A stretch of 64,000 nucleotides of DNA from CAWGOF01 sp963824225 (GCA_963824225.1 CAWGOF010000003.1:1488001-1552000), one strand, 5' to 3'; positions 1-8,645 are shown, counted from the stretch's first letter. Numbers and translations are program-made. Notes: a model not told the origin generated them from the letters alone.

Positions 1-961
1 AGCGCAGCGCGTCGCGCGTATCTTCGAGCGTGATCTGGTTCATGTGCGGGCAGCGGACACTGCACAGGCGGAGCATCTCCTTGTCCGGGTTCGCCGCGGC
101 GACGTTGTCTCCCATCGCGCACTCGGTCAGGAGCAGGTAGTGCGGAGCCTTCGTGTCGCGCACGTAACGAATCATCGTCGACGTGCTGGCCGAGAAATCG
201 GCCGCGGCCACGACCTCCGGGCTGCACTCGGGGTGGGCCAGGATGACGACGTCGGGAAACTGCCGCCGCACGTTCGCCACGTCGTCGACCGTGAACTTCT
301 CGTGGACCTCACAGCGCCCGTGCCAGCCGATCAGCTGCACGTCGACGTCGTCGCCCGCGGCTCCGGCCGGCAACCGCGTGGGAAACACGATGTGCTTGCC
401 CGTCTCCTTCGCCACGTTGCGCGCCAGGTACTCGTCGGGCAGGAAGATCACGGTGTCCGAGTCGAGCGACTCGATCACCGCCGCCGCGTTGCTCGACGTG
501 CAGCAGTAGTCGGCCTCGGCCTTCACGTCGGCGTACGTGTTGACGTACACGACGACCGGCACGCCGGGATAGCGGGCCTTGAGCGCGCGGACATCGGCGC
601 CGGTGATGCTCGCGGCGAGCGAGCAGCCGGCCTCCTTCGCGGGGAGCAGCACGAGCTTGTCCGGGTTCAGGATCTTCGCCGTCTCGGCCATGAACCGCAC
701 ACCGCAGAACACGATCGGGTCCTTGTCGGTCGTCGCCGCGCGCCGGCACAGCTCGAGCGAGTCGCCCTTGAAGTCCGGCACGCTGTGGAACAGCGCCGGC
801 TCCATGTAGTTGTGGCCCAGGATCACGGCGTTGCGCCGCTCTTTCAGCTCGAGGATGTCCCGGGCCACCTCGGCCTTGAGCTGCAGCTCGGCATCGGGCA
901 CCACGCGCGCTAGGTGCGCTCGCATGTCCTGAAGGACCGTCTCGACCGACGGAACCGCCAC
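1..961 (-). CDS. nadA: quinolinate synthase NadA (3' end beyond window)
   Basis: Condenses iminoaspartate with dihydroxyacetone phosphate to quinolinate, the first committed ring of de novo NAD synthesis; it is a cytosolic 4Fe-4S enzyme. The reverse-strand translation shows the NadA hallmarks ILGHNYMEP near the N-terminus, GDSLELCRRA, VFCGVRFMAETAKIL, VNTYADVKAEADYCCTSSNA, LPDEYLARNVA and AHPECSPEVV. It runs off the left edge after the CPHMNQITLE segment, so the last part with the final cluster cysteine region is missing. I chose the GTG at 961 because GGAGG lies six bases upstream; an in-frame ATG at 925 is the alternative. Identity is secure, the start moderately so. Confidence 0.95.
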   Translation of the reverse strand, partial: MAVPSVETVLQDMRAHLARVVPDAELQLKAEVARDILELKERRNAVILGHNYMEPALFHSVPDFKGDSLELCRRAATTDKDPIVFCGVRFMAETAKILNPDKLVLLPAKEAGCSLAASITGADVRALKARYPGVPVVVYVNTYADVKAEADYCCTSSNAAAVIESLDSDTVIFLPDEYLARNVAKETGKHIVFPTRLPAGAAGDDVDVQLIGWHGRCEVHEKFTVDDVANVRRQFPDVVILAHPECSPEVVAAADFSASTSTMIRYVRDTKAPHYLLLTECAMGDNVAAANPDKEMLRLCSVRCPHMNQITLEDTRDALR

Positions 962-1096
962 GGGAGGCCTCCGGGGGGCAGGATAGCAATCGGGACAGAA
1001 AACGAGACAGCCCGGGCCTCCTTCGACCCGTCACCACCGGTTTCGGCGCCGTACACTGACGACAGCGCCGTGGTTCGTCGTCAGGGGGGTGGGAGG

Positions 1097-1432
1097 ATGG
1101 GAGAGAGCCTCGTACGCAACGGGATCGCTGGGATCGTCTTCTGCCTTCTCTGCTCGGTGCCGGCCCTCGCCGGGGCGACCGAACGAACCACGGCCGCCGT
1201 GCTCACCGCGCCTCCCGGGGTCACGATCGCCGCGGGCGACCCATTCTCCTACACCCACGTATGCGATCCGAGCCTCGCATCGACCGGTCCCTCGACGAAC
1301 GATGCGGCCGTTCCCGGGCCCGGCCAGCTGCGCTACTACCTGGTCTCGGGCGCGAACGGCTGCGGCGTGGGCGATGTGGGAACGGACAGCTCGGGGAACT
1401 CGCGTCCGTATTTCCCCTGTGGCGAGAACTGA
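1097..1432 (+). CDS. small secreted protein with a Cys-containing C-terminal tail
   Basis: A 111-residue protein with an N-terminal signal peptide (hydrophobic stretch IAGIVFCLLCSVPALA, residues 9-24). The mature part ends in YYLVSGANGCGVGDVGTDSSG followed by RPYFPCGEN. That tail resembles the terminal segment seen after repeats in large secreted proteins of myxobacteria and relatives (YYLVRA-x-CGxGxxGxxSxG), from memory of the pattern. Here it stands almost alone, so the gene may be a miniature or remnant of a longer exoprotein. The ATG sits directly after a purine-rich GGGGGGTGGGAGG run. No function can be assigned. Confidence 0.6.
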   Translation: MGESLVRNGIAGIVFCLLCSVPALAGATERTTAAVLTAPPGVTIAAGDPFSYTHVCDPSLASTGPSTNDAAVPGPGQLRYYLVSGANGCGVGDVGTDSSGNSRPYFPCGEN

Positions 1433-1487
1433 GACGCTACTAGCACTGCGGGATCAGGTCTCGGCGCCAGGTCGCGCTGCGAAAAAG

Positions 1488-1516
1488 GCGAAAAAGGGGA
1501 CTGTCCCCGTTTTCGC
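1488..1516. terminator. hairpin between convergent genes, candidate bidirectional terminator / REP-like palindrome
   Basis: The arms GCGAAAAAGGGGAC and GTCCCCGTTTTCGC are complementary with one mismatch and a one-base loop. The element lies between the stop of the small secreted protein (1432) and the stop of the aldehyde dehydrogenase homologue, whose TAG it touches. A-rich and T-rich runs within the arms would give a U-tract in either direction, which fits a shared terminator. The GGGGACTGTCCCC core also resembles dispersed REP-type palindromes. Confidence 0.6.
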
Positions 1517-3243
1517 TACTTCACCTGGCGTTTCTTGGCCATCAGGACGCGGCGCGGGGACAGGCGCGAGCGGAAGCGCTTCGAGCGGAACAGACGTGCA
1601 AACGCGGCCAGGCGCGAGAACCACCCGTCGGCGTGGAGGAACTCGACCGAGCTCTTCACCATCGTCGTCGTCTCGGCGTCGTACGGGTAGGCGAAGACCG
1701 GCGCCTCGCCCGGCATCGGATCGAACGACACGAACCGCTGGCGCGACATCTCGCGCAGCCCGGGCGTGCCGTGGTTCTGGCCGATCCCGCTCCGGCGGTA
1801 GCCGGACCACGTGGCCGCGGGCTCACCGAACGAGTACAGCACGTCGTTGATCGTCACGACGCCGGCCTGGAGCCCCTGCATCATGCGCCCGGCGTGCTCG
1901 ACCGACTTGGTCCATCCGCTCGCGGACAGCGCGTACTTCGAGGTGTTGGCCAGGAGCAGCGCGCGCTCGAGGCTCTCGACGATGACGATCGGGATCACGG
2001 GGCCGAGCGTCTCTTCCTGCAGGAGCCCACAGTCGGTCGGCGGCTCGAGCAGCACGGTGGGCGGATAGAAGAAGCCCGGGCCCTCGGGGATCTTGCCTCC
2101 ACGCAGGAGCTTCGCGCCCATCACGATCGCCTCCTGGACCTGGCGATGGACGCTCGCGCGCCGCTCCGCGCTGCCGAGCGGGCCGATGTCGGTCCCCTCG
2201 TCCATCGGCTCGCCGACGATCAGCCGGTCGACCTCGGCCAGCACGCGGTCGAGAAACTTGGACGCGATGCGTTCCTCGACGTAGACGCGCTCGATCGACC
2301 CGCAGTTCTGGCCGCAGTTCGCGAGCGCGCCCCACACGACGCCGCGCGCGGCGAAGTCGACGTCCGCGTCGCCGGCGACGATCGTCGGGTGCTTGCCCCC
2401 GAGGCACAGCACGACCGGGAGCGGCGTGCAGCCGGCCGCCGACATCACGTGCTGTCCGGCCTCCACGCTCCCCGTGACGAACACCTTGTCGACCTTGGGG
2501 TGCGTGACGAGGCGCAGCGTGTCCTCGGGCACCGCAGGGACGACGTTGACCACGCCCGGGGGAATTTCTGCCTGCTCGGCCAGCTCGCCCAGGCGCAGCC
2601 CGCACAACGGGGTCCGCGGTGACGGCTTGAGCAGTACCGAGTTCCCCATGGCCAGCGCGGCCGCGGTCTGCACGAGCGGGATCGCGAACGGCAGCGGCGA
2701 CGGCGTGACGATCGCGACGACACCGAGCGCGTCGTACAGGTAGTGCGCGCGCTTGTGCGCGTAGAACGGATGGCGTGGGTCGACGTTGAGACCGCCGTGG
2801 TAACGCTCGGCGCGGTACGTGATGAACCGCAGGTGGTCGAGCGCCGGCAGGATCTCGAGCGTCAACGCCTCGACGATCGGCTTCCCCTGCTCGCGGGCGA
2901 TCAGCTCGGCGATCTCGAACCGCTGCTCGTAGATCAGCTTGGCCAGCCGGCGCAGAGCCGCGCCGCGATCCTCGAACGGCGTACTGCGCCACAGCGCAGC
3001 GCTGCGTGCGGCGGCCTCGGCGGCCTGATCGATCTCGTCGGGCCCGGCGCACGCGACGCGCGCGAACACTTCGCCCGACGCCGGATCGACGACGTCGATC
3101 GTCGGACCGGTGCCCTGGGTCCGGCCCCCATCGATGATCGGACGCATCTCGGGGATCACTTCGGGCGCGGGGAGGGGCGGGTCGGGCTCGTGCGGAGCCT
3201 CGCGATCCGCGAGCACGCTTTCGTCGACCATCTGTTCCGACAT
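1516..3243 (-). CDS. aldehyde dehydrogenase superfamily protein with altered active site
   Basis: 575 residues with the NAD-dependent aldehyde dehydrogenase fold: VVDPASGEVFARV near residue 51, NSVLLKPSPRTP (201-212), VDKVFVTGSVEAGQ, LGGKHP (281-286) and the nucleophile segment GQNCGSIERVYV with Cys314. Two usual catalytic hallmarks are changed. The PWNFP asparagine region reads TPSPLPF, and the general-base Glu before LGGK is Cys280. Some CoA-acylating members (methylmalonate-semialdehyde dehydrogenase) also lack that Glu, so loss of activity is not implied. A basic 60-residue C-terminal extension follows the domain. The ATG at 3243 fits the domain start and follows a CCTATATT promoter-like motif; an upstream in-frame ATG at 3360 would add 39 unlikely residues. 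Confidence 0.85.
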   Translation of the reverse strand: MSEQMVDESVLADREAPHEPDPPLPAPEVIPEMRPIIDGGRTQGTGPTIDVVDPASGEVFARVACAGPDEIDQAAEAAARSAALWRSTPFEDRGAALRRLAKLIYEQRFEIAELIAREQGKPIVEALTLEILPALDHLRFITYRAERYHGGLNVDPRHPFYAHKRAHYLYDALGVVAIVTPSPLPFAIPLVQTAAALAMGNSVLLKPSPRTPLCGLRLGELAEQAEIPPGVVNVVPAVPEDTLRLVTHPKVDKVFVTGSVEAGQHVMSAAGCTPLPVVLCLGGKHPTIVAGDADVDFAARGVVWGALANCGQNCGSIERVYVEERIASKFLDRVLAEVDRLIVGEPMDEGTDIGPLGSAERRASVHRQVQEAIVMGAKLLRGGKIPEGPGFFYPPTVLLEPPTDCGLLQEETLGPVIPIVIVESLERALLLANTSKYALSASGWTKSVEHAGRMMQGLQAGVVTINDVLYSFGEPAATWSGYRRSGIGQNHGTPGLREMSRQRFVSFDPMPGEAPVFAYPYDAETTTMVKSSVEFLHADGWFSRLAAFARLFRSKRFRSRLSPRRVLMAKKRQVK

Positions 3244-3515
3244 GCGCGTGGAATATAGGTTCTTCGATCCTCGGCGGCATCTTTCGCGCAACCCACGCCG
3301 TATCAACGACTTGCGCTCTGGTAGCGTGAGGGGGCGGCGCAAGACGGCCAGGGATGCCAACCATCGTGGTGCGGAGAGTGTTGCTCACGCGTGCTCGCGG
3401 GCGGTCAGCTCGATCCGCCGCTGACCATGGGCGAGTGCACGGTTGTTCCAATCTCGCCGTTTTCCAGCCTCTCTAGCTTTTCTACCTCGGCACGCGGCCT
3501 GCTCGATCCCCCCGT

Positions 3516-4679
3516 GTGCACTGGCCGATTCAGCCACCCGAGATCCAACGGCGATTCGCACCGACGTTCTGCCCCCATCGGACCTGCTTCCAGCACCGTC
3601 AGCCCGATCCCAGACGCTTCTCCTACAAGCACGACGGCTCCTACCGGCGAGCCGATGGCCGCCGCGTCCCGCGCTACCGCTGCCACACCTGCCACAGGTC
3701 GTTCTCCAAGCAATCGTTCGCTACGTCGTATTTCCTGAAACGCCCCGAGTTGCTCGTCCCCGTGGCCCACGGACTCGTCAACGGCGCCGCCCATCGCCAG
3801 ATCGCTCGCATGGTCGGCTGCGCACCGTCGACCGTCACACGGCTCTCCGCTCGCCTCGGTCGCCACGCCCAGCTGCTCCAGGTTCTGGCGCTCCTTCATC
3901 TGCCCAGCACCGACACCGAGGACACGATCCTCGACCACACCGAGACCTTCGAAGGCACGCAGGATCAGCCAATCGCCATCGGCACCCTCGTCGGTCGCGA
4001 CTCCTGGTTCGTCTACGGTGTCGACGCCAATACGCACCGTCGTACCGGGCGCCGCTCGACCTTCCAGGAGATTCGGCGCCAGGGCCGACCCGGCCGGGAC
4101 ATCCGCGGCGGCTACGAGGGCTCGGCCGCGCGATTGCTCGAGCTACGCCTACGTTTCGGGCCCAAACAGACCCGCCTCGCGATTCTGACCGACGACCTCG
4201 AAGCCTACGCTCGCGCGATCCGTAGGCGAGGACTCGGAAGCCGTATCGAGCACGTCGTCCTCCCCAACCCTGAGCGCGGACCCAAGGGCGCCCCGCGCTC
4301 ACCCGCGGCGATTGCGCGCGATCAGGCGATGTACGCCAACGACTTGCTCCACGCATTGATCCGCCACTGCCTGGCCCACCATCATCGCAAGACGATCGCA
4401 TTTCCCCGGCGCATCGTTGCGGCGCTCGACCGGATCTTCCTGTTCTGCGGCTGGCGCAACTTCATCAAGGGGGTGTCTGAGCGCAAGCCCGATTCGACGA
4501 CGCCGGCGATGCGCAAGGGCCTCACGCGTGAGCCCTGGAGCTGGAGGCGGTTGCTCGCGAGGCGGCTCTTCCCCGAGCGTCTGCCTGTCCCTACTGCCTG
4601 GGGCGAGATCTACCGTCGGGACTGGACCACACCCGGCCTACCGTCCAACGCCCGGCACCGACGACGGCTCGCGTTCTGA
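3516..4679 (+). CDS. IS1-type transposase with N-terminal zinc ribbon
   Basis: 387 residues. The N-terminus carries a zinc ribbon (FCPHRTC ... YRCHTCHRSFS), followed by a helix-turn-helix (HRQIARMVGCAPSTVTRLSARL) and a DDE-like core: LDHTETFE with an Asp, LTDDLEAYARAI with an Asp, and HHHRKTIAFPRRIVAALDRIFL. In the last block the acidic third catalytic residue would be expected about where this copy reads Lys (HRKT). Relatives I recall have Glu there, so this copy may be inactive. Start is the GTG at 3516. I found no obvious terminal inverted repeats or target duplication in the roughly 270 bases upstream or 110 bases downstream, so it may be a solitary or decayed copy. Confidence 0.75.
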   Translation: MHWPIQPPEIQRRFAPTFCPHRTCFQHRQPDPRRFSYKHDGSYRRADGRRVPRYRCHTCHRSFSKQSFATSYFLKRPELLVPVAHGLVNGAAHRQIARMVGCAPSTVTRLSARLGRHAQLLQVLALLHLPSTDTEDTILDHTETFEGTQDQPIAIGTLVGRDSWFVYGVDANTHRRTGRRSTFQEIRRQGRPGRDIRGGYEGSAARLLELRLRFGPKQTRLAILTDDLEAYARAIRRRGLGSRIEHVVLPNPERGPKGAPRSPAAIARDQAMYANDLLHALIRHCLAHHHRKTIAFPRRIVAALDRIFLFCGWRNFIKGVSERKPDSTTPAMRKGLTREPWSWRRLLARRLFPERLPVPTAWGEIYRRDWTTPGLPSNARHRRRLAF

Positions 4680-4791
4680 ACGCCGCCCGACCCACCCACC
4701 GGACCAATCCGAAAGAGGACGTCAGCTCGGGTCTCGACCTCCTGCCCGACGTAGAGCCACAATCTCCGCACCACGATGGAAGGAGACGTTC

Positions 4792-5462
4792 ATGGCCGGT
4801 TCGCGTCGCGAGGTCCTGTTCCACTTCGACGTCGTCTCCCCCTATAGCTGGCTCGCGCTGATGCAGGCCGAGCGGTTCGCCGAGACGAACGGCGTGCGCT
4901 GGGCGCTCCGCCCCGTCGTCTACGCCGCGCTGCTTGGAGCAACGGGCCTCGTCGGCCCCGTCGAGGTGCCGGTCAAGCGCCGGTACACGCTCCTCGACTT
5001 GCAGCGATCGGCGCGGCGAGCGGGTCTCGAACTCGCCGGTCCACCGGCGCACCCGTTCCGCTCGATCGAGGCGTTGCGGACGATCTCGCTCTTTGCCGAC
5101 GAGCCACGTGTCCTCGCGCTCGCGGCCGCGCTCGCGAACGCCGCCTGGGGTGAGGGACGCTCGCTCAACGATCCCGAGGTCTTGGCCGACGTCGTCGGTC
5201 GGACCGGTCTCGACGCCCGCGATCTCGGCGCGCGGATCGCGGACGAGCGGATCAAGTCGCAGCTGCGCCAGAACACCGACGACGCGATCGCGCTCGGCGT
5301 GTTCGGCGTGCCGACTTCGCGCTCGACGGAGAGCTGTTCTGGGGCCACGACCGGATGGAGCATCTGGCCGACCGGCTGGCCGGGAGAGCGTCGATCGACG
5401 TCGAGCTGCTCGAGCGGATGCTCGGTCGGCCCCAAGCGGTCGTGCGCCGGCCCGCTTCGTGA
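4792..5462 (+). CDS. 2-hydroxychromene-2-carboxylate isomerase / kappa-GST-like DsbA-family protein, one frameshift
   Basis: The N-terminus reads FHFDVVSPYSWLALMQAERF, the thioredoxin-fold start of the HCCA isomerase/kappa-class GST family, which uses glutathione and often acts in aromatic degradation. The helical insert and C-terminal FGVPT motif follow. After FGVPT the frame breaks at about 5316: adding one base (ACT-TTC instead of ACTTC) gives the expected continuation FALDGELFWGHDRMEHLADR and a stop at 5462. Without it the frame runs into the downstream cytochrome. The rest is undamaged, so a sequencing or assembly deletion is as likely as a real mutation. GGAGACG lies upstream of the ATG. 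Confidence 0.8.
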
Positions 5463-5520
5463 GCGTTTGGGTCCGTTTGGATCCCCGGAGCCGGAATACG
5501 TTGGCTCCGGAGGCGACCCC

Positions 5521-5940
5521 ATGCGCACACTCTCGGCGATCGCCATCGCGGCTCTCGTGGCCGGCTTCATCGCGCTCGGTACGAGCGCGTTCGAACCGGC
5601 GGCCCCCCGAGCTCCCGTCACCTCGGACATCCCGGAGCAGGCCCGGAACCGGCCCAATCCCCGCAAGGCGACACCCGAGTCGATCGACAGCGGTCGGCGC
5701 ACCTTCTCCAAGGACTGCTCGACGTGCCACGGCGCGAGCGGTGACGGCAAGGGGGTCATGGTCGGAGGAGGGGTGCCCGACTTCGGAAACCCGGCGGTCC
5801 AGGACCGCCGGACCGACGGCGAGCTGTTCTACATCCTGACCGAGGGCCACGGCCGGATGCTGGGAGACGGGGAGCGGCTACCCGAGTCCCAGCGCTGGGA
5901 CATCGTGAATTTCATCCGGTCCCTGAGGCGGGGGAAGTAG
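5521..5940 (+). CDS. small c-type cytochrome
   Basis: 139 residues with a hydrophobic N-terminal signal or anchor (residues 4-23) and a single haem-binding CSTCH at 66-70 (followed by GASGDGKG), the layout of class I cytochromes c such as cbb3-oxidase CcoP-like or alcohol-dehydrogenase partner cytochromes. Met113 in GHGRMLGDGERL is the likely distal ligand. It acts in the periplasm as a one-electron carrier. It lies 58 bases after the isomerase-like gene and may share its transcript. The partner oxidase is not in the window. Confidence 0.85.
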   Translation: MRTLSAIAIAALVAGFIALGTSAFEPAAPRAPVTSDIPEQARNRPNPRKATPESIDSGRRTFSKDCSTCHGASGDGKGVMVGGGVPDFGNPAVQDRRTDGELFYILTEGHGRMLGDGERLPESQRWDIVNFIRSLRRGK

Positions 5941-5948
5941 ATTTCCGG

Positions 5949-5977
5949 TTGTCGATTCTGGCCGTGCGACCTATTAT
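5949..5977 (+). promoter_or_regulatory. sigma-70-like promoter of the TetR-acyl-CoA dehydrogenase operon
   Basis: TTGTCG (5949-5954), a 17-base spacer and TATTAT (5972-5977) match a housekeeping promoter, with the expected start of transcription falling inside the palindrome that follows and just before the tetR ATG at 6000. Confidence 0.6.
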
Positions 5978-5994
5978 TTGACCGCGCGGCCAAA
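5977..5994. promoter_or_regulatory. candidate TetR operator (palindrome)
   Basis: TTTGACCGCGCGGCCAAA is an 18-base palindrome with one mismatched pair. It abuts the -10 element and ends five bases before the regulator's ATG. Position and symmetry fit an autoregulatory operator for the TetR protein encoded directly downstream. Confidence 0.6.
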
Positions 5995-5999
5995 TCGAC

Positions 6000-6638
6000 A
6001 TGACGCAACCACCCCGCACGTCGTTTATCGAAGACGCTCGCCGGCGCCAGATCGTCGAGACGGCGATCCGGACGATCGCCGCCCGCGGCTACTCCCAGTC
6101 CTCGCTGGCCGAGATCGCACGAGACGCCGGGATCAGCAAAGGCGTCATCTCCTACCACTTCGAGGGCAAGCTCGAGCTGGTGGAGGCGATCCTGTCGCGG
6201 CTCCTGGCCGAGCCGGCCGAGTTCATCAAGGCCCGCGTGGACGCGAGCGACGATGCAACGGCGAAGCTGCGGGCCTACGTCCGGGCGAACTTCGAGTTCA
6301 TGCAATCCCACCGCGCGAACTACGTCGCCCTCGTCGACCTGTGGGAGAGCCGCGCGTCGCACGAGGCCGGAAACCGGTTCAGCGCCGAGGCCTACGCCCC
6401 GAGCCGGGCCTATCTGTCGCGGATCCTCGAGGCCGGGCACGCGGCGGGCGAGTTCCGCACGCGCCCCGCGACCACGCTCGCCTCGGTGATCCAGGCGGCG
6501 ATCGACGGCGTGATGCTGCAGTGGGTGTTCGACGAGCACGCGGTCGACCTCGACGCGTGCCGCGACGAGATCCTCGAGATGATCGGCCGCCACGTGGCCT
6601 TCCCGACCGCGCCATCCACCACAGGAGCGACACCATGA
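6000..6638 (+). CDS. TetR-family transcriptional regulator
   Basis: 212 residues. The N-terminal helix-turn-helix spans roughly residues 14-58 (RRQIVETAIRTIAARGYSQSS, AEIARDAGISKGVISYHF), and an all-helical ligand-binding domain follows. Its stop overlaps the ATG of an acyl-CoA dehydrogenase (ATGA), so the two are translationally coupled. An acyl-CoA or fatty-acid-derived ligand is therefore a reasonable inference. The palindrome overlapping the transcription start suggests that it represses its own operon. Confidence 0.9.
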   Translation: MTQPPRTSFIEDARRRQIVETAIRTIAARGYSQSSLAEIARDAGISKGVISYHFEGKLELVEAILSRLLAEPAEFIKARVDASDDATAKLRAYVRANFEFMQSHRANYVALVDLWESRASHEAGNRFSAEAYAPSRAYLSRILEAGHAAGEFRTRPATTLASVIQAAIDGVMLQWVFDEHAVDLDACRDEILEMIGRHVAFPTAPSTTGATP

Positions 6639-8560
6639 AGACGCCGGACCCGGGCCAAGTCATCGACACGAGCAGCATGTCGAAGGGCAAGGCTGCTGCG
6701 CTCGAGCTGACCGAGGCTTCGCGCGAGGGCCACTGGGAGTACCCGACCGTCGCCGGCGCCCTGTTCATGGGCGAGCTGCCGTGGCACCTGATCCACCCGT
6801 TCCCCGAGCTCCCCACGGACCGCACCGAGGAAGGCGACGCGTTCCTTGAGCGCCTCGCGACCTTCCTGCGCGAGCGAGTCGACGCAAACGAGATCGACCG
6901 GACGGGTGAGATCCCCGACGACGTGATCCGCGGCCTGGCCGAGATGGGCGCGTTCGGGATCAAGATCCCCAAGGAATACGGGGGCCTCGGCCTGTCCCAG
7001 CAGTACTACACGCGCTCGGCGATGCTGCTCGGTAGCCACTGCGGCAACACGGCGGCCCTGGTCTCGGCGCACCAGTCGATCGGCGTGCCACAGCCGCTGC
7101 TGCTCTTCGGCACGGACGACCAGAAGCGTCGGTTCCTGCCGCGGGTGGCCAAGGGCGAGATCTCGGCCTTCGCGCTCACCGAGGAGGGCGTGGGCTCCGA
7201 TCCCGCGCGGATGGAGACGACCGCCGAGCCGACCGCCGACGGCACGCACTTCGTGATCAACGGGCGCAAGCTGTGGTGCACGAACGGCACCAAGGCCGGC
7301 CTGCTCGTGGTGATGGCCAAGACTCCACCCAAGATCCGCAACGGCCGATCGATCAACCAGATCACGGCGTTCGTCGTCGAGGCCAAGAGCCCGGGCGTGC
7401 GCGTGACCCATCGCTGTCGGTTCGTGGGCCTGCGCGCGCTCTACAACGCGGTGATCGAGTTCCAGAACGTGCGCGTGCCGCGCGAGAACATCATCGCCGG
7501 CGAGGGTGCGGGCTTGCGGGTCGCCCTGACCACGCTCAACACCGGGCGTCTGACGCTCCCCGCGAACTGCGTCGGCGGCTTCCGGGCGTGTCTGCAGATG
7601 GCCCGGCACTGGTCGAACGAGCGCGAGCAGTGGGGCTCGTCGATCGGCAAGCACGCGGCGGTCGCGGACAAGATCGCACGGATCGGGGCCAATCTCTTCG
7701 CCCTCGAGTCGATGACCCACCTGACCTCGGTCCTCGTCGACCGCAAGACGACCAACATCCGGCTCGAGGCCGCGATGGCCAAGATGTTCGGCACCGAGGC
7801 GGCGTGGGACGCGATCTACGAGACGATGCAGATCCTCGGCGGACGCAGCTTCGAAACCCGCGATTCGCTCGCCGCACGGGGCGACGTGCCGTTCCCGATC
7901 GAGCGGATCATGCGCGACATGCGCATCAACACGATCTTCGAGGGCTCGAGCGAGATCATGCGCTTGTTCCTGGCCCGCGAGGCGCTCGATCCGCACCTGC
8001 GCCTGGCCGGAGAGGCGGTCAACGCACGGCTGCCGATGGGCCGGCGCGTGCGCGCGGCCCTGCGCGCCGCGGCGTTCTACGTCCGGTGGTATCCGCGGCA
8101 GTGGATGCCGTTCGGCGGCCCGTCGACCCGCGGCCTCGACCCCGCGCTCGCCCGCCAGGTGCGTTACGTGGCACGCACGAGCCGCAAGCTCGCGCGGCGC
8201 CTGTTCCACTCGATGCTGCTCCACGGGCCGAAGCTCGAGCGCGAGCAGGTGCTCCTCGGCCGGTTCGTCGGGATCGGGACCGACCTGTTCGCCATCGCCG
8301 CCTCCTGCGCCCGGGCCCAGCAGCGCATCGATCGCGGCGTCGACCGCAACGAGGTCGTGGCCCTCGTCGAGCAGTTCTGCGTCGACGCGCGAGGACGCAT
8401 CGACGCGTTCTTCCGCGGCGTACGCCAGAACGGCGACACATCGGGCTACCGCGTGGCGCAGATGGTGCTCGATCGCGACGTCGACTGGCTGTACGAGGGC
8501 ATGATCCGGGTGTCGCTCGACCGGGAGCCAGCACGCGACTCGGAGCCAGCGCTTCGCTGA
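6635..8560 (+). CDS. acyl-CoA dehydrogenase with C-terminal extension
   Basis: 641 residues. FAD-dependent alpha,beta-dehydrogenation of acyl-CoA, passing electrons to ETF. The N-terminal helical domain (GAFGIKIPKEYGGLGLSQ), middle beta-domain (AFALTEEGVGSDPARM, GRKLWCTNG) and C-terminal helical domain (ERIMRDMRINTIFEGSSEIMR, with the Glu of FEGSSE as presumed catalytic base) are all present. About 180 further residues follow, as in the long VLCAD/ACAD9-like group. It starts at the ATG overlapping the tetR stop and is probably controlled by that regulator in fatty-acid beta-oxidation. Confidence 0.93.
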   Translation: MKTPDPGQVIDTSSMSKGKAAALELTEASREGHWEYPTVAGALFMGELPWHLIHPFPELPTDRTEEGDAFLERLATFLRERVDANEIDRTGEIPDDVIRGLAEMGAFGIKIPKEYGGLGLSQQYYTRSAMLLGSHCGNTAALVSAHQSIGVPQPLLLFGTDDQKRRFLPRVAKGEISAFALTEEGVGSDPARMETTAEPTADGTHFVINGRKLWCTNGTKAGLLVVMAKTPPKIRNGRSINQITAFVVEAKSPGVRVTHRCRFVGLRALYNAVIEFQNVRVPRENIIAGEGAGLRVALTTLNTGRLTLPANCVGGFRACLQMARHWSNEREQWGSSIGKHAAVADKIARIGANLFALESMTHLTSVLVDRKTTNIRLEAAMAKMFGTEAAWDAIYETMQILGGRSFETRDSLAARGDVPFPIERIMRDMRINTIFEGSSEIMRLFLAREALDPHLRLAGEAVNARLPMGRRVRAALRAAAFYVRWYPRQWMPFGGPSTRGLDPALARQVRYVARTSRKLARRLFHSMLLHGPKLEREQVLLGRFVGIGTDLFAIAASCARAQQRIDRGVDRNEVVALVEQFCVDARGRIDAFFRGVRQNGDTSGYRVAQMVLDRDVDWLYEGMIRVSLDREPARDSEPALR

Positions 8561-8645
8561 CCGCCGTCGGAGCGCCGAAGCTGCGACCTGTCCGTTGCAC
8601 GTCCGCCCTCTCTTCGCCCTTGCGATTCCTGTCGCACGATCTTCG

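Noticed and set aside
3244..4791. Terminal inverted repeats and target-site duplication around the transposase
   Set aside because: Reading both flanks by eye showed no convincing matched ends, so I list only the gene and not a complete insertion sequence.
5978..6634. An N-terminal extension of the acyl-CoA dehydrogenase starting at 5978
   Set aside because: It lies over tetR in another frame and reads as low-complexity Arg/Pro; the ATG at 6635 coupled to the tetR stop fits the family start.
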